Assembly (NCBI GenBank): GCA_019059635.1
Contig: JAGVRJ010000002.1
Location: forward strand, 620,001-684,000
DNA from: Proales similis
Taxonomy: Eukaryota > Rotifera > Eurotatoria > Ploima > Proalidae
Reading direction: 5' to 3'
DNA length: 64,000 nucleotides
Shown: positions 24,501-35,701 of the stretch, piece by piece
How the letters are laid out: each line of letters begins with the position of its first letter
How positions within the stretch are numbered: position 1 is the stretch's first letter
Made by a program: the position numbers and the translations under genes
The notes under the pieces: generated by a model
Seen by the model: only the letters and a program-made list of their open reading frames with translations
What the model was told of the DNA's origin: nothing
Database searches by the model: none

Positions 24501-24770
24501 CTCCTCAGATTCGTACGTCAATAACAATACGCGAACTTTGTCCACCATCAAAGCCAAAGTTCCGAACGATCGCAACGCTCTAGCGTTCAACTGGGCCTTG
24601 CAGAGTGGACATTGCTGAGTTCTTTTGGGCCCCAGGTAGCTCAGGATGCATTTTTTGCAGAACGCGTGCTGACAGCCAGCAACCATCGGCTCCTCGAACA
24701 GATCGATGCATATCGAGCATTCGAAGCTTTTGCGCAACAAATGAATGTGCCGGGACGTTTCATGACTCAT
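21533..24770 (-). CDS. BRCA1: BRCA1 ortholog (RING plus tandem BRCT)
   Basis: A RING E3 ubiquitin ligase of DNA double-strand-break repair. Four exons: 24146-24770, 22305-23818, 21984-22250 and 21533-21913, encoding 928 residues, about half the human length. The C3HC4 RING has Cys18, Cys21, Cys33, His35, Cys38, Cys41, Cys54 and Cys57. A central 500-residue region is Ser/Asn/Glu-rich and low in structure. Two BRCT repeats close the protein. The first ends in RKLWIVSIKWIEASL. The second opens EDFEIRGDTIFGSHMGPKKSR, mirroring the human HDFEVRGDVVNG linker. BARD1 is the alternative, but there are no ankyrin repeats between RING and BRCT. A minus-strand AATAAA lies near 21405. Confidence 0.85.
23819..24145 (-). 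other. Intron 1 of BRCA1
   Basis: A 327-base intron, long for this genome, joining SREG to PLKFKRHS in phase. It contains an AG-repeat run near 23959-23973. A reading frame near 24010-24120 is open but would need an intron of only about 27 bases, so I do not include it as an exon. Confidence 0.6.
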
Positions 24771-25011
24771 TGTCTAGATTGCCGTGTTCTGCTCGTTTCC
24801 TCGATTTTTCTTCTTTGACGAAACTCAGACATAACAAATGAAGAGTGCAAATTAAAAAACATTGCACTTTTCACGAAAAATTCACAACTCGAGTCGAATC
24901 AAACTGTAAAGACAGAATGCGTGTCTTTGAATTCAAAGCATTTGCATTAGACGGTGAATTTTATTTGCAGAACTTTGCACAGAAAGCAGCTGATTCGGTT
25001 AAGGCGAGCAG

Positions 25012-26081
25012 TTAGTCGCGCCACTTTATTTCGACCTGGTCTGTTCGATAGCGCTGCGTGACTGTGGTCTCTTCCCAAGGCGTGATCATGTTGGCCTTGA
25101 ACATCTCGTAGCCGGCCTGAGCGATCATGGCTCCGTTGTCAATGCAGAATCGCTCGTCGGTAGCGAACAAGTAGGCGCCTCTTTCTTTGCACATTTGTTC
25201 CATCATTTCTTGAAGGCGTAAATTACAGCCCACTCCGCCGACCATGAGCACTTCGCTCGAATTGCAGTGCGCCATAGCCCGCTCGGTTATTTCGATCAGC
25301 ATGGCGAACACGGTCTCTTGCAGGGAAAAGCACAGGTCTTCGGCAGTGTACTCTTTGGACTCGAGTAGCTTGGGCGCCTTGGACTCGATGAAACTGAGCA
25401 GGCCGCTGAACGACACGTCCATGCCTTTGACACAGTAGGGCAGCTCCAGATACTTCTTTCCTCTTTTGGCCATTTGCTCGATATTGTAGCCCGGCGACGG
25501 ATCGTTGCTCAGCTTGAGGCAACGAGCGAATCTGTCCAAGCAGTTTCCGACCGCAATGTCTATGGTCTCGCCGAATATATGATATCGCCTGTTCTCATAG
25601 CTAATCACCTGAGTATTTCCGCCGCTTACGTACAAAACTGTAGGATTGCGCGCGCCTGTGATCAGCCGGCCCATTTCAATGTGCCCGATGCAGTGGTTCA
25701 CGCCAATGATCGGCTTTTTCCATATTTGGGCCAAAGTTCGAGCGACTACTGCCACTGACAAAAGCGGGGCTGAGCAAAAATTTTGCGCTTTAGATTTCAG
25801 TGGGCAAATGAGAAGGAGAATACGCAGTTACCGCCCATGCCAGGACCTTTGGTAAAACAAATCGCGTCAATTTCATTTGGTTCGATTTTGGCCTCGTCTA
25901 GAGCAGCTTTGGTCAAAGACAGCACGTGCTCTTTGTGGTGCTTGGCAGTTTCGGACGGCATGAAGCCGTGACCGGGCGGAGTGATAAACGTCCTACGAGG
26001 ATTGGCAAGCACCTCTCCGTCACGTATTATGCCCACGCCGATTTTGTTCGCGCTTCCCTCAAAACCGATAACAACAACCAT
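25012..26081 (-). CDS. OSGEP: tRNA N6-adenosine threonylcarbamoyltransferase (OSGEP/Kae1)
   Basis: The catalytic subunit of the KEOPS complex, which makes t6A37 on ANN-decoding tRNAs. Two exons, 25832-26081 and 25012-25769, encode 335 residues, the same length as human OSGEP. The splice restores [14 protein letters not shown] across the junction. The iron-binding HxxxH motif is seen in [10 protein letters not shown], the ATP-binding ASKHA features in [10 protein letters not shown] and [10 protein letters not shown], and the C-terminal metal-ligand Asp in CIDNGAMIA. No mitochondrial presequence is present, so this is the cytosolic/nuclear paralog rather than OSGEPL1. Confidence 0.96.
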
Positions 26082-26433
26082 TCTCTTCTCTTGAATGCTT
26101 TCTTTAATTTTCTGCGCAATTGAACAGGCACGCTCTTAACTCTAGTCGGATGCTCATGTCCAACTTGAACGCTGCATTCTCATTCTACAGACTAGTCAAC
26201 TTGACTATTTGATTTATTAGATTTTTTTGTTGAACTCATCATGAGCTTCTAGCACTCTGACTTCAAACAAGTTGCTGAAGTGTAAAATAAATTGAAGTAG
26301 ATGAAGCTTTTGGGTTCAAAATTAAATGCTCGGCAAGTGCCGACACTCTTTGCAATAATAAAAAAGAGAAACGAGAGAATGTCAAATAAATAAATAGAAT
26401 AGATTTAGAAATTTTTGGCTGAGCCTGAAATGG
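26082..26433. other. Intergenic region between OSGEP and TMEM165
   Basis: A 350-base AT-rich spacer between two minus-strand genes. It contains the OSGEP promoter and the TMEM165 3' UTR, with minus-strand AATAAA-like signals (plus-strand TTTATT) near 26210. No other feature is seen. Confidence 0.5.
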
Positions 26434-27447
26434 TCAATTATTGTCAGGATTGATGAAGAGGGCAGAGAACGCAAAGAAGAGAAATACGAACGCACCGGCG
26501 AGCGTGACGTTTTTAATAGAAATTCGTTGTGAGATCATTCGACCTCCGATCACGGCCAGGCCAGTGCAAAGGCCGTGCCCGATAGTGCCACCCAGCACAG
26601 TTCCTACCATGTCCTCGCGCGCTGCCAAAATAATTGTGCTGATTTGCGATCGGTCACCCCACTCGGCTAAAAACGTAAGGATGAACGCCTGGAGGAATAT
26701 TGGAGACAGATAGCGACGGAACACGATCACAAAACGACGCGTGTTGGCCGAGAACTGACTGCAACTTTTATCAGCGCCGGCCGCACCGCCCTCTAAGTCT
26801 TTTCCTTCCGCGCTGGCTTGGTTGTCCTCGCTCTCTTTGAGCGTGCTGTTCGCCTCTTCGTACTCTTCGCTTGCGTCCTTCGCCTCCATGTTGTAGCCTT
26901 CCCAGAGCATTCTGAATCCAAATATGGCGAATAGGAAGCTTGACGCGTAATAAGTGTACGCTCGAGGCACGAGACGGGTCACAATATTGCCTAAAAGTGC
27001 CGAGAGGAGAGTCATGAGACCAAGAGCGGTCATGGCACCCGAGTAAACGGTCAGACGTGGATGCTTCATGGCCATAATGGCCGCTATGAAGAAGGTTTTA
27101 TCGCCAATTTCCGAGACGACAATCACCGATATGGACGCAATGAATGCATGAATGAAACCAAGACTGGACGCAACCGTTTCAATATTTTGCTTCTGCTCAT
27201 CTTTCTCACCCGGTAAGAAACTGTCGTGCTCTTTACGATGGGCAGAGTCTTTGTGATCATCGTCGTCGTCGTCCTCGTCATCATCATGGTCTTGCTTATC
27301 TCGGTGACTATCTCGCTTCAACTTGCCAAATTTTGCCTCTTCACTGTCCCTCTTCAAACGATTCAATTCCTGAGGACTGTCGGCCTCCACGCAGATGCCG
27401 AGCAGGGCAATGAGCAAAAACGAGCATATCACACACCTCAGCCTCAT
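26434..27447 (-). CDS. TMEM165: TMEM165/GDT1-family Golgi cation transporter
   Basis: An intronless gene for a 337-residue UPF0016 protein that moves Mn2+/Ca2+ in exchange for protons in the Golgi, supporting glycosylation. A signal peptide (LRCVICSFLLIALLGICVEA) opens the protein. A luminal acidic loop follows, with long Asp runs near residues 54-64. Two copies of the family motif ExGD(K/R)(T/S) are present, SEIGDKTF and AEWGDRSQ, each in a three-helix half. The cytosolic linker between halves is Glu/Ser-rich. The Asp-rich luminal segment could bind divalent cations; this is inference. Confidence 0.95.
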   Translation of the reverse strand: MRLRCVICSFLLIALLGICVEADSPQELNRLKRDSEEAKFGKLKRDSHRDKQDHDDDEDDDDDDHKDSAHRKEHDSFLPGEKDEQKQNIETVASSLGFIHAFIASISVIVVSEIGDKTFFIAAIMAMKHPRLTVYSGAMTALGLMTLLSALLGNIVTRLVPRAYTYYASSFLFAIFGFRMLWEGYNMEAKDASEEYEEANSTLKESEDNQASAEGKDLEGGAAGADKSCSQFSANTRRFVIVFRRYLSPIFLQAFILTFLAEWGDRSQISTIILAAREDMVGTVLGGTIGHGLCTGLAVIGGRMISQRISIKNVTLAGAFVFLFFAFSALFINPDNN

Positions 27448-27772
27448 TTCGATCTAAACAAACAAGTTTTCAGCAAAATCGATGATGCATCAAAAATACA
27501 TTTATGTTTAAACTCATGCTTCGAAAAAAATGAGCACAAATCACCTACTCCGTGGCAATGGAAGCAAAATAAAATTGCAGTCTGGCTAATGATTTTATAA
27601 GCTCGAGCAATTTTTGTTTTAGCCAAGCAAAACTAAATCTATTTAGTCGCAATCGCTTGTTTCGGGACGACAATGGCAAAATGGACGATTTAACTCTTGT
27701 TTTATTCTTTGACTTTTTTATTCGTTTTGAAATGGTTACATTTAAAGGTGTGAATAAGCGAACTGTGTCTAA
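27448..27772. other. Intergenic region between TMEM165 and ZC4H2
   Basis: A 325-base AT-rich spacer between two minus-strand genes, holding the TMEM165 promoter and the 3' end of ZC4H2. A plus-strand TTTATT near 27703 is consistent with an AATAAA signal for ZC4H2. Confidence 0.5.
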
Positions 27773-28811
27773 TTAGGAGCATCTTGCTTCGCTCTTTTTC
27801 TTCGGCTTCTTGGGATTTCTCGAACGACTCTTGGCTTTGCACAATGGACAAATAGGAGCATTACGGTGGATGAGCTGATTGCAAGAGAGACACGATTTCA
27901 TCGGAGGCGGCTGCTGTTGTCTGAATGCGGGCGCTGGCAGCGACTGCATTTGAGCAGACACCGTCGTCTGCTGGCTGTTTGCCTGACTCGAGTGAGGCGA
28001 CGAATGAATCTGGCGCTGTTGAAAAGTCTGAGCCATTAGCGCCACTGTGGCCAAATGGGCCTGCAAGTCAGCCTGGCTCATTGCGCCGATTGAATTCAAC
28101 ATGTGTGCTGATCGATTCTCTTCAGGTTTTCTGCTCTCACTCTTTGAGGTGCGATGGATCCTCGGTAATTCCTGCTTTCGCACGTTCTCGTCCCTTTCTT
28201 TGAACGGCTCGAACTCAGAGAGGAACTCTTCGAGCTCGGCCAAATCCGAGTCTTGGCTCACAGCCGAGAGGCCGACCACCTTTCTCAGATCATTGACGCT
28301 TTTCTGCAGCTGGCCAAACTCGCCTTGTAGCCGTTTGGCTTTGCTTACTGCCTTTCTTTTCTCTCCCTCAGACCGTTCCAGGGTGCTTTTCATCTATGCG
28401 GGTTTTTTTTGCGATAAACGAAAGCGAATCGAATGAGAGCTCATTGACGGGACTCACCGATTCGATGTCCTCCTGAATTTGCTTCAGCTCTTCTAGATGG
28501 GCCATTTTCTCTTGAACTAGCAGGTTGAGCTCGGTCTCAAATATTTGGCGTTGTTTACGTTCGGTCTGAATAATGGACACTTCGTAGGTGAGCTTGCTCC
28601 TCAACTCCTTGAGATATGCCGTTCTCTCTCTGTCGCGAATATCTTAGAAAGTTCGATTTGCTCTTGTGCAAGTCGCCTACCTGATGTCTTTGACGATTTC
28701 CAATTTCCTGTACAACTCGTGTGGCTCGGCATCGTTCACTCGGCCGCATTCTTCCTCTCCTCTTGAGGACGAGGCATCCAATCCAGCTAGTCGATCTGTG
28801 TCTGCGCTCAT
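27773..28811 (-). CDS. ZC4H2: ZC4H2 zinc-finger protein
   Basis: A coiled-coil nuclear protein with a C-terminal C4H2 zinc finger, needed for neural development and known to act with E3 ligases such as RNF220. Three exons: 28681-28811, 28458-28629 and 27773-28393 (307 residues versus 224 in human). The coiled coil (KLEIVKDIR to [17 protein letters not shown]) matches the human N-terminus. The extra length is an acidic N-terminal extension and a Gln/Ser-rich middle. The C-terminal signature is near identical to vertebrates: [19 protein letters not shown] followed by [19 protein letters not shown] chose the ATG at 28811 because the longer frame upstream lacks an ATG. Confidence 0.93.
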
Positions 28812-29655
28812 CTCTTCTGTTGACACGGAAAACAATTCAGCCTCAGTCGATGGTATCAAATGAACAAATGGCTTTACAACACACAAGTCTAAATACAAAT
28901 ACTTTCGCTCAGCAGCCAATAAAGCAATCGGAGAGGCCTTAATCAAATTAATAGCACATGAATAATTAAAGCTCTAATGTAAAGGCATCATTCATGTGCT
29001 GCGTTTGAGGGGCGTTTAATTGTTTTTTGATTGATTCGATAAAAAAAAAAAGAAGAAGAAATCGAGAGGTCATCAATCATTTAGAACTCGTCCGAGAAGA
29101 AGCCGGCAGTCGGTCACTCGGATGTAAATTGCTGACGAATGAGGCGCGAGTAATGTTTATGATCACACCAAACAGGTCCAATTGGCCTCCTTGTTTCTCT
29201 ATTCTACTGAGTCTGCGGTCTGCGCATGGGTGTGTTTGTGTGTGAGAGAGAGAGGGTTTGGGCATCTGCGCTTGCCGATTTTTATCAAATTCACAGCTCA
29301 CTGCGTTTCAGCCTAATCAGATTATCTAATTGACGGGGGAGCGCGATATCGCCTCATATCTCGCGCCGTTGACCAAAGAGACCAAGGCGATGATTTCGTA
29401 AGCCAAGTCCGCATTGATTTCATTTGATCGAATACATTTTCGGCTTCAGGGAGCAGTTTAATCTCGTTCGCTTTTTTTTTTAGTTCACACCTTCGACCGG
29501 AGTGGCCTCCGGACAGAAACTTTATTATTGTTGAGCCGACGCCTTTCTTGATCAGACAATTAAGCGAGCATCGCCCATTCTCGATCGTAAATGCCGAGCA
29601 TTGCAATCTCTTCGTCCCAACGCCACAAATTTTCGCCTTCAACAAGAAATCTGAA
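28812..29655. promoter_or_regulatory. Divergent promoter region of ZC4H2 and NDUFAF4
   Basis: An 840-base region between two genes transcribed apart. It contains an A-rich/AAG stretch at 29039-29062 and a TG/GA-rich run near 29226-29255. No TATA box is obvious. Open frames on both strands overlap NDUFAF4 but have no domain and are treated as chance. Confidence 0.5.
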
Positions 29656-30330
29656 ATGGGCGCCAAAGGCTCGCGATTTCTGCCCAAATACTTTCGAGAT
29701 TTCAATCTCGAGAATCGAGCGTTCCGTGAGATTGAACGCATGCAAAAGCAGCGCGAACACGGCGAACTTCGACTTTCGCCCCGGCACAAAACCACGGCAG
29801 ATTTTTTCAAGCAGAGAGAAGGTAAGAGATGGCTGGCTGCTTTTGGCTCTGATGCTAATCGCATTTGGCTCTTAGCGAACGTGCCGGAGATAAATGAAAT
29901 GGAAGCAAATCAAAAAGTGACCCAAGTCACGCGTCAAGTAAAAGTGAACACTTTGGGCGACCAACGAGCAGTGAATGAAGCCTTTGTGGATAAACGTCCC
30001 AGGAAAGAAAACGAGCTGATCGGCGGGACAAAGCGGGAATATGATATCGACCTTGACAAGTACGGCTACGTTAAACCGGACAGGATTCGTCCAGGACACT
30101 TGACTCTGCGACAGCTCGACGAAATCCTCAACCGGTACAAGACCGACAAGAGCCAAGAAAAACTCAACGAGCTGGCAAAAGAGTATCAATTGGAGCCAAA
30201 CGACCTAAAACTTCTCACGCAGCATCTAAAGCCGTTTTACCGGGTTCAGAAGACCCAGGGCAAAACGGACCCCGGACTTCCTCAGCTCGAGACGGTCTTT
30301 CCCAATTTGAAAACTTTAAAATCAAACTGA
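29656..30330 (+). CDS. NDUFAF4: NADH dehydrogenase complex I assembly factor 4
   Basis: A mitochondrial factor that, with NDUFAF3, assembles the early peripheral arm of complex I. Two exons, 29656-29821 and 29876-30330, encode 206 residues (human 175). The family signature near the N-terminus is clear: MGAKGSRF, then FRDFNLENRAFREIERMQ, then SPRHKTT, corresponding to the human IRNFNLENRAEREI and APRHPST. The C-terminal half keeps the segment GHLTLRQLDEILNRYK and the YQLEPNDLKLL block. The intron of 54 bases restores QREANVPEINEM. An AATAAA signal follows near 30361. Confidence 0.87.
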   Translation: MGAKGSRFLPKYFRDFNLENRAFREIERMQKQREHGELRLSPRHKTTADFFKQREGKRWLAAFGSDANRIWLLANVPEINEMEANQKVTQVTRQVKVNTLGDQRAVNEAFVDKRPRKENELIGGTKREYDIDLDKYGYVKPDRIRPGHLTLRQLDEILNRYKTDKSQEKLNELAKEYQLEPNDLKLLTQHLKPFYRVQKTQGKTDPGLPQLETVFPNLKTLKSN

Positions 30331-30935
30331 ACCACTGAGACTATTCTAACAAACTCAAGCGAATAAAAAAGTCCCCGCAGCTCAAATCCTTAATCAATTT
30401 GCGTGTCTTGTTTGCTTGTGAGTCAACTTTACTTCAATCGACTTTTTTGATGGGCTTTCTGCTAGGCCGACGTCAGAGAATTAGGTAACCTCCGCTTATA
30501 CTCGCGCTATGCATTTTTATGCAGGCGTTTTATCGATCAATTCAGCATACACGTCAGATTTTAGAAGAATGTGCCAGAAACGAAGCGAATTGAAAAAAAA
30601 AAACTTAAAAAAAGAACGAATGATTTGAAATTCTTTTGTTTCGGTTTGGCAAGTGAAAATGCTCGCATCGGACGATGGCAAGTCAAAGACTGGACGGGGG
30701 CCTGACAGGCGTACGCATTTGTCTCATCGCTTTATTTAGAGAGATTGCAAGCATAAAATAGGATGATTACCATAATAAGCCCGAGTGCGGTCTACACGAA
30801 GTTGAGTGCATCATGTTACAAATGATGAAGGATCGTGATGATGATGATGATGTGGATTTCTGGTGCCATTGCGACCCACCTGTCTTGCAGATTAGTTCTA
30901 ATTGAGGCCAGTTTTTTAGATATAGAGCAAGAGTA
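30331..30935. promoter_or_regulatory. Intergenic region between NDUFAF4 and SEC24
   Basis: A 605-base spacer between two plus-strand genes. The left end is the NDUFAF4 3' UTR. The right end is the SEC24 leader, which contains a GAT trinucleotide run near 30834-30852. No other gene is seen. Confidence 0.5.
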
Positions 30936-33900
30936 ATGGCCAGTAGCAATCCGTCATCCAATAATCCAACGTCGGGCAAGCAGCTCAACTCGGCCACGTT
31001 GAGCAGGGCATTGACTAAACCGCCTTCGTTGAGCGCCGTTTTACAAAAGCCGCCGCAACTTCGTCCAGCTCTCAATGGTTCTCATTCGCAGAGTCCGAGT
31101 CCAGGGCCTTCGCTGGCCTCCAATTTGAACCTGACTCCTCAACATGGCTCGCCTGCTCCTGGTCTTTCTAATAATTTAAATCCGCCCAGACTCAATCTGG
31201 GCGCTTCGCTACCAGCCTCGGCAAGCATGCCTCTCTTCAACTCTTACTTCCCGACCGGAGCAAACACTGCTCCGGTCACTAGTGCGATACAATCACCATT
31301 CGGCCATTTGCATCCGATGGGCACCTCGAGCATGACTTCTTCAAATAATTCTCTAAACAACTCGTTTGGCCCTGGTGCCGGACCGCTTAATTTAAACGGC
31401 TCATCGTCAAGTATTAATCGAACTCATTCGCCTCAACCAGCCGCAGCTAGCGGCCAGGGACGACCCGAAGTCGCCAATGTCGCCCAGGCGCCCACAGTTT
31501 CAACCTCACATCTTTTTCCGACTTCTGCTGCACTTCAGCCTCAAACAGGCTCGATCAGCTCTTCAATGCCAAGCTCGCCACCGACACAGCTTGGCTCGCC
31601 ACCGACACAACTTAGCTCGCCACCGACACAGCTAACCTCACAGCAGTCCAATCAGTCGCTCACCTCTTTACCTGATATGCAAATGCCGACCTCGAATCTT
31701 TTCCCGTCGACATCAAACCAGTCCGCTCCAAGTGTCCAGCCAGTATTTGGTTCAATTTCATCTGGCCAGCCATCACCCGCCGCGCCGGGCGCTCCAATGT
31801 CAGTTAGCTCCACTGAGAATGTTTCAGACAAGCAAACTTTACCTCCGAGCTTTCAACCACTGCCGCCTCCTCAACATCAGCAGCAGCAGCAGGCTCATCA
31901 GCAGAGTTATTTCAATCAGCAGAACTTTACAAACAACGGTGCCATTCCACCAGCTTCGGCAGTACCAAATCAAGCGTTCACACACATATCAAGTAATCAG
32001 GCCAGCTCGTCGTTTCCGCCCCAGCCGAGTTTCAACGCTCCTCCTCAGTTCAGTCATCAAACCAGTTTGCCGGCAAATTATTCGATGCCGCCATCGCAGC
32101 CTCCAATCACTGGTCCTCCTCTTATGACAGCTCCGCCGTTAGTTAGACCTGCCTATGTGCCAGAGCAGAAAGCTTACGCACCTGCAAGCGGCAATCCAAC
32201 GACGAGTTCAGTGTATCAGCCGCCTGGCGGCGTCTATGCTCATCCGGCTCAGCAAGACATCGCTCGATCGACTTCAGACGCAATGAACGCCATGAATACC
32301 TATCAGCAGCAGCTCAAACAGCAGGAGCAACAAATGACCAACCAGATGGGTGGAATGACTCTGGCAGACAAGATTCAAATGAATCAAAAAAGCTTAGAGA
32401 GGAGTCAGCCCCGGGCGCTCGACCTGATGCGGGAGAAACGACTCATTTTGCCTCACGACATCGAGGAGCCGCCTCGGCCTCACTTTCAGCATGAATTCTT
32501 CAATTCCGTGAACTGCACCTCAGATATTGTTCGCTGCACTCTAACCAGCATACCCGAGAGTGAGAGCATATTGAACAAGTGCAGACTGCCGCTGGGAATC
32601 CTCATACATCCATTCAAGGATTTGGAAAGCCTTAAAGTTGTGCAGAGCTCGACCATTGTGCGATGCCGTAGCTGCCGCAGCTACATAAACCCTTTCGTTC
32701 AGTTGTACGAGAATTCAAAGTGGCGCTGCAACATGTGCTACTCTTACAACGATCGTAAGTTGATTCGAATTTCGGCCAATTTGATCAAGTCTCAATTTTC
32801 CTCCGTAGTGCCGGACGAGTTTCTCTTCGATCCGGTGACAAAAAGCTACGGCGATCCGAGCAAACGTCCGGAGATCAACTCGGCCACAATCGAATTCATC
32901 GCGCCGCCCGAGTACACGGTAAGTTCACTTGGCATATAGCCACTGGGTTGATCAGATCAGCGTTGAGAACATGAATGAATTGAAGTTGCGGCCACCTCCA
33001 CCGACCATGTATTTGTATTTGCTTGACGTGTCGCGCAACGCGATCAGCACCGGCTACCTGCAAAATTTCAGTGAAATCCTGATCGACTCGCTTGACCGCT
33101 TGCCCGGCGATTCAAGGACACAGATTGGCTTCATCACCTACGACAGTGCCATTCACTTTTACAATTTGACCGACCAACTAACTCAGCCCCAGATGATGAT
33201 CTACCCCGACTTGGAGGAGATCATTCTGCCCATGCCCGACTCGCTGATGGCCAACTTGCAGGAGAACAAGGAAGGAATAAAGAATTTCGTTCAATCGCTG
33301 CCGACTCTGTTTGCCGACAACTATGAGACAGACTCAGCGTTGGGAACGGCGCTGACCGCAGCCTTTCAGCTGCTGAAGCAAACGGGCGGTCGAATAACCG
33401 TGATGCAGACCTGCATGCCAAACGCTGGAATTGGCGCGCTCAAAGCACCAACAAAAGACGCCAACGCACTGGTGCCGCAAAGCGATTTCTACAAGAAGCT
33501 GGCACTCGATTGTGCGGGCGTTCACATCGCGGTCGACTTGTTCATGTTCAATTCGGTCCATGCCGACCTCGCCTCACTCTCGTGCGTCTCAAAGTACTCG
33601 GGCGGAGAAATCAAATATTATCCGGCCTATCACCATGAACAAAATCCAGAGCAGGCGAATCGTTTCGCTGCCGACCTTAAGCGGTATTTGACGCGCAAAA
33701 TCGGACTCGAGGCCGTCATGAGGCTTAGATGCACTCGCGGTCTGACTATCCACACGTTTCATGGCAACTTTTTCGTTCGCTCTACAGATCTGCTCGCACT
33801 GCCCAACGTGAATCCGGACGCCGGATTCGGCATGCAGATCAAAATAGAAGAGACCCTGTCAGATATAAACAGTGCCGGCTTCCAAGTGGCGATACTCTAC

Positions 33901-34880
33901 ACGTCGAGCAAGGGCGAGAGACGCATCCGCATACACACGTTCTGCTTGCCAGTGACCAAGAATGTGAACGAGATATTGAACGGCGCTGACCAGGAGGCAA
34001 TTATCGGCCTGGTTGCCAAAATGGCCGTCGACAGGGTTCAAATGAGCTCGCTAAAAGAAGCAAGAGAGGGCTTGATAAACGTGGCTGCCGACTACTTGCA
34101 AGCTTACACGCAACAGCTTGTCTCAGGTCGCTCTGGTTCGATGATGAGTCCGAGCTCGCTGCGGCTCATACCGACCTACATTCTGGCATTGATAAAGAGT
34201 CCGGCGTTCAGGAGCGCGATCGCTCAGCCAGACGAGCGAACTTATGCGATGAATTTGTGCAAGTTTATGCCACTGCGCTATCTGATGTTGACCATCTATC
34301 CAAATCTGTACGCATTGCATAATATCGACGACGGATTTGTTCTGACCGATTCGCCCGAAGGCGATGTGTGCATACCACCGCGAGTGCCACTCTCCGCCGA
34401 GTTCATCGACCGACACGGAATTTATCTGATGGACTGTGGTGAAGCTATTTACATATGGATTGGCCGATCGGCGAGCGACTCAATTCTCTCGCAACTGTTT
34501 GGCTGCAGCAGCTTCCAACAGCTCACCGATCACATGGTAAGTGAATTATGGCTTCTATTTAACGATTGAGGCAATCCAAGCAAACTTCGTGATTGTTTAG
34601 AACGATCTGCCCGAGATGGAAAACGAGCTTTCGGAAAAAGTGCGCGGCTTCATCTACTATTTGTTCGAAATGAGGCCGTTTGGTGCGTCGTTTCTTTGTT
34701 TCAGGTAAATTTGGCCCCAAATGAACGAGAAATAAACGTTTGACGCTAAAACTTGCCACTCGCAGAGAGGACAGTACTAAGAGTCACTTGTTCTTCCAGA
34801 ATATGCACGATGACAAGACAGAGAGTGCCCTGTCCTACCACGAGTTTATCCGCTACCTGAGCGATCAAATAGGCAGATGA
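30936..34880 (+). CDS. SEC24: COPII coat cargo adaptor Sec24 (A/B type)
   Basis: This protein recruits cargo into COPII vesicles at ER exit sites. Five exons: 30936-32754, 32809-32918, 32986-34536, 34601-34704 and 34766-34880, encoding 1232 residues. The first 480 residues are a Pro/Ser/Gln-rich disordered arm. The zinc finger follows (RCRSCRSYINPF and WRCNMC), then the trunk (YLYLLDVSRNAISTGYL and DSRTQIGFITYDSAIHFYNL). The beta-sandwich and helical parts include LTRKIGLEAVMR and HGNFFVRSTDLLALPNVNPD. A gelsolin-like C-terminus has GIYLMDCGEAIYIWIGRS and ends with SYHEFIRYLSDQIG. The trunk matches human SEC24A/B better than C/D. All splice phases agree. Confidence 0.95.
31568..31634 (+). repeat. 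Tandem 21-base coding repeat in SEC24 arm
   Basis: Three near-identical copies of a 21-base unit encode SPPTQL plus Gly, Ser or Thr. The copies differ by only a few bases, so the expansion is recent. It lies in the disordered N-terminal arm, where length changes are likely tolerated. Confidence 0.85.
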
Positions 34881-35701
34881 TGAGAATACTGAAACCAAAT
34901 GAATACACAAACAAGCGCAGCCGATAAGAACAGTCAAGAGAAGAATTGAGAAAGCCAGCTTCATCGGACGAAGATGCTTCATCGGTTTTCCTTTTGGATC
35001 ATCTGAATAGAAACTCTAACGCTTTAGCTTTACTGCCTATTTCCGTTTCTTGGTTCATTCTGCCTTTCTCTTTCCTTTCCTCTCTCTTTATATCGATTTT
35101 TAATCTAATTTATATTCGATTTAACCGCTTGATGATTGCAATGGTACATGATGATAATGACGATGAGAAAACCGATGAATGCAACAAGTTTTGGCGATCC
35201 AAATGCTTTTGTTCGCGTTCGACTGAATTTGCAGCCCGAAATAATCGTATCGCGTGTTTGCTGTCAAACTGAATGTTTTATTTTTGGCTTTTCTTGGCTT
35301 GACATTGGCCCGACCGATTAAAATAAATTGAGAAACAAATTGAGAGAATCAAGAAAATCGGAGAGAGACTCAGACCAGTAGCGGGGCTTGTCGTTTAGGG
35401 GCCTCCCGACCAGTGGTTCAGCCAAAAGTCAAAGATTTCTGAATCAGTTCTATGATCATCATAAGTTTTACTTGTTCTTTAAGAAAGCATTCAAGACTGT
35501 CAGTGCTGAATTTTGTTTGTTGCTTAGTTAATCATGGATTATTCAAAATGCTCAAAGCTGAATGTGAGCTTTTTCTCTGAATTTTTTTTGTACAAGTTTG
35601 ACTGTTGTCCTTTACCTCGCACAAACAGTCGTCTGCATTTATAAAGTGGGTCAATTATTTAAAGGTAATGAGAGCTGGAGCAAAAGAGTGAAGAAGATGG
35701 G
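34881..35701. other. Convergent 3' region between SEC24 and the SUN gene
   Basis: An 820-base, T-rich spacer between two convergent genes, long for this genome. It should contain both 3' UTRs. Plus-strand AATAAA occurs near 35321. No supported ORF or RNA is seen. Confidence 0.5.

Noticed and set aside
29322-29864. 180-residue open frame on the minus strand
   Set aside because: It lies antisense to NDUFAF4, shows no domain, and its composition mirrors the sense gene.
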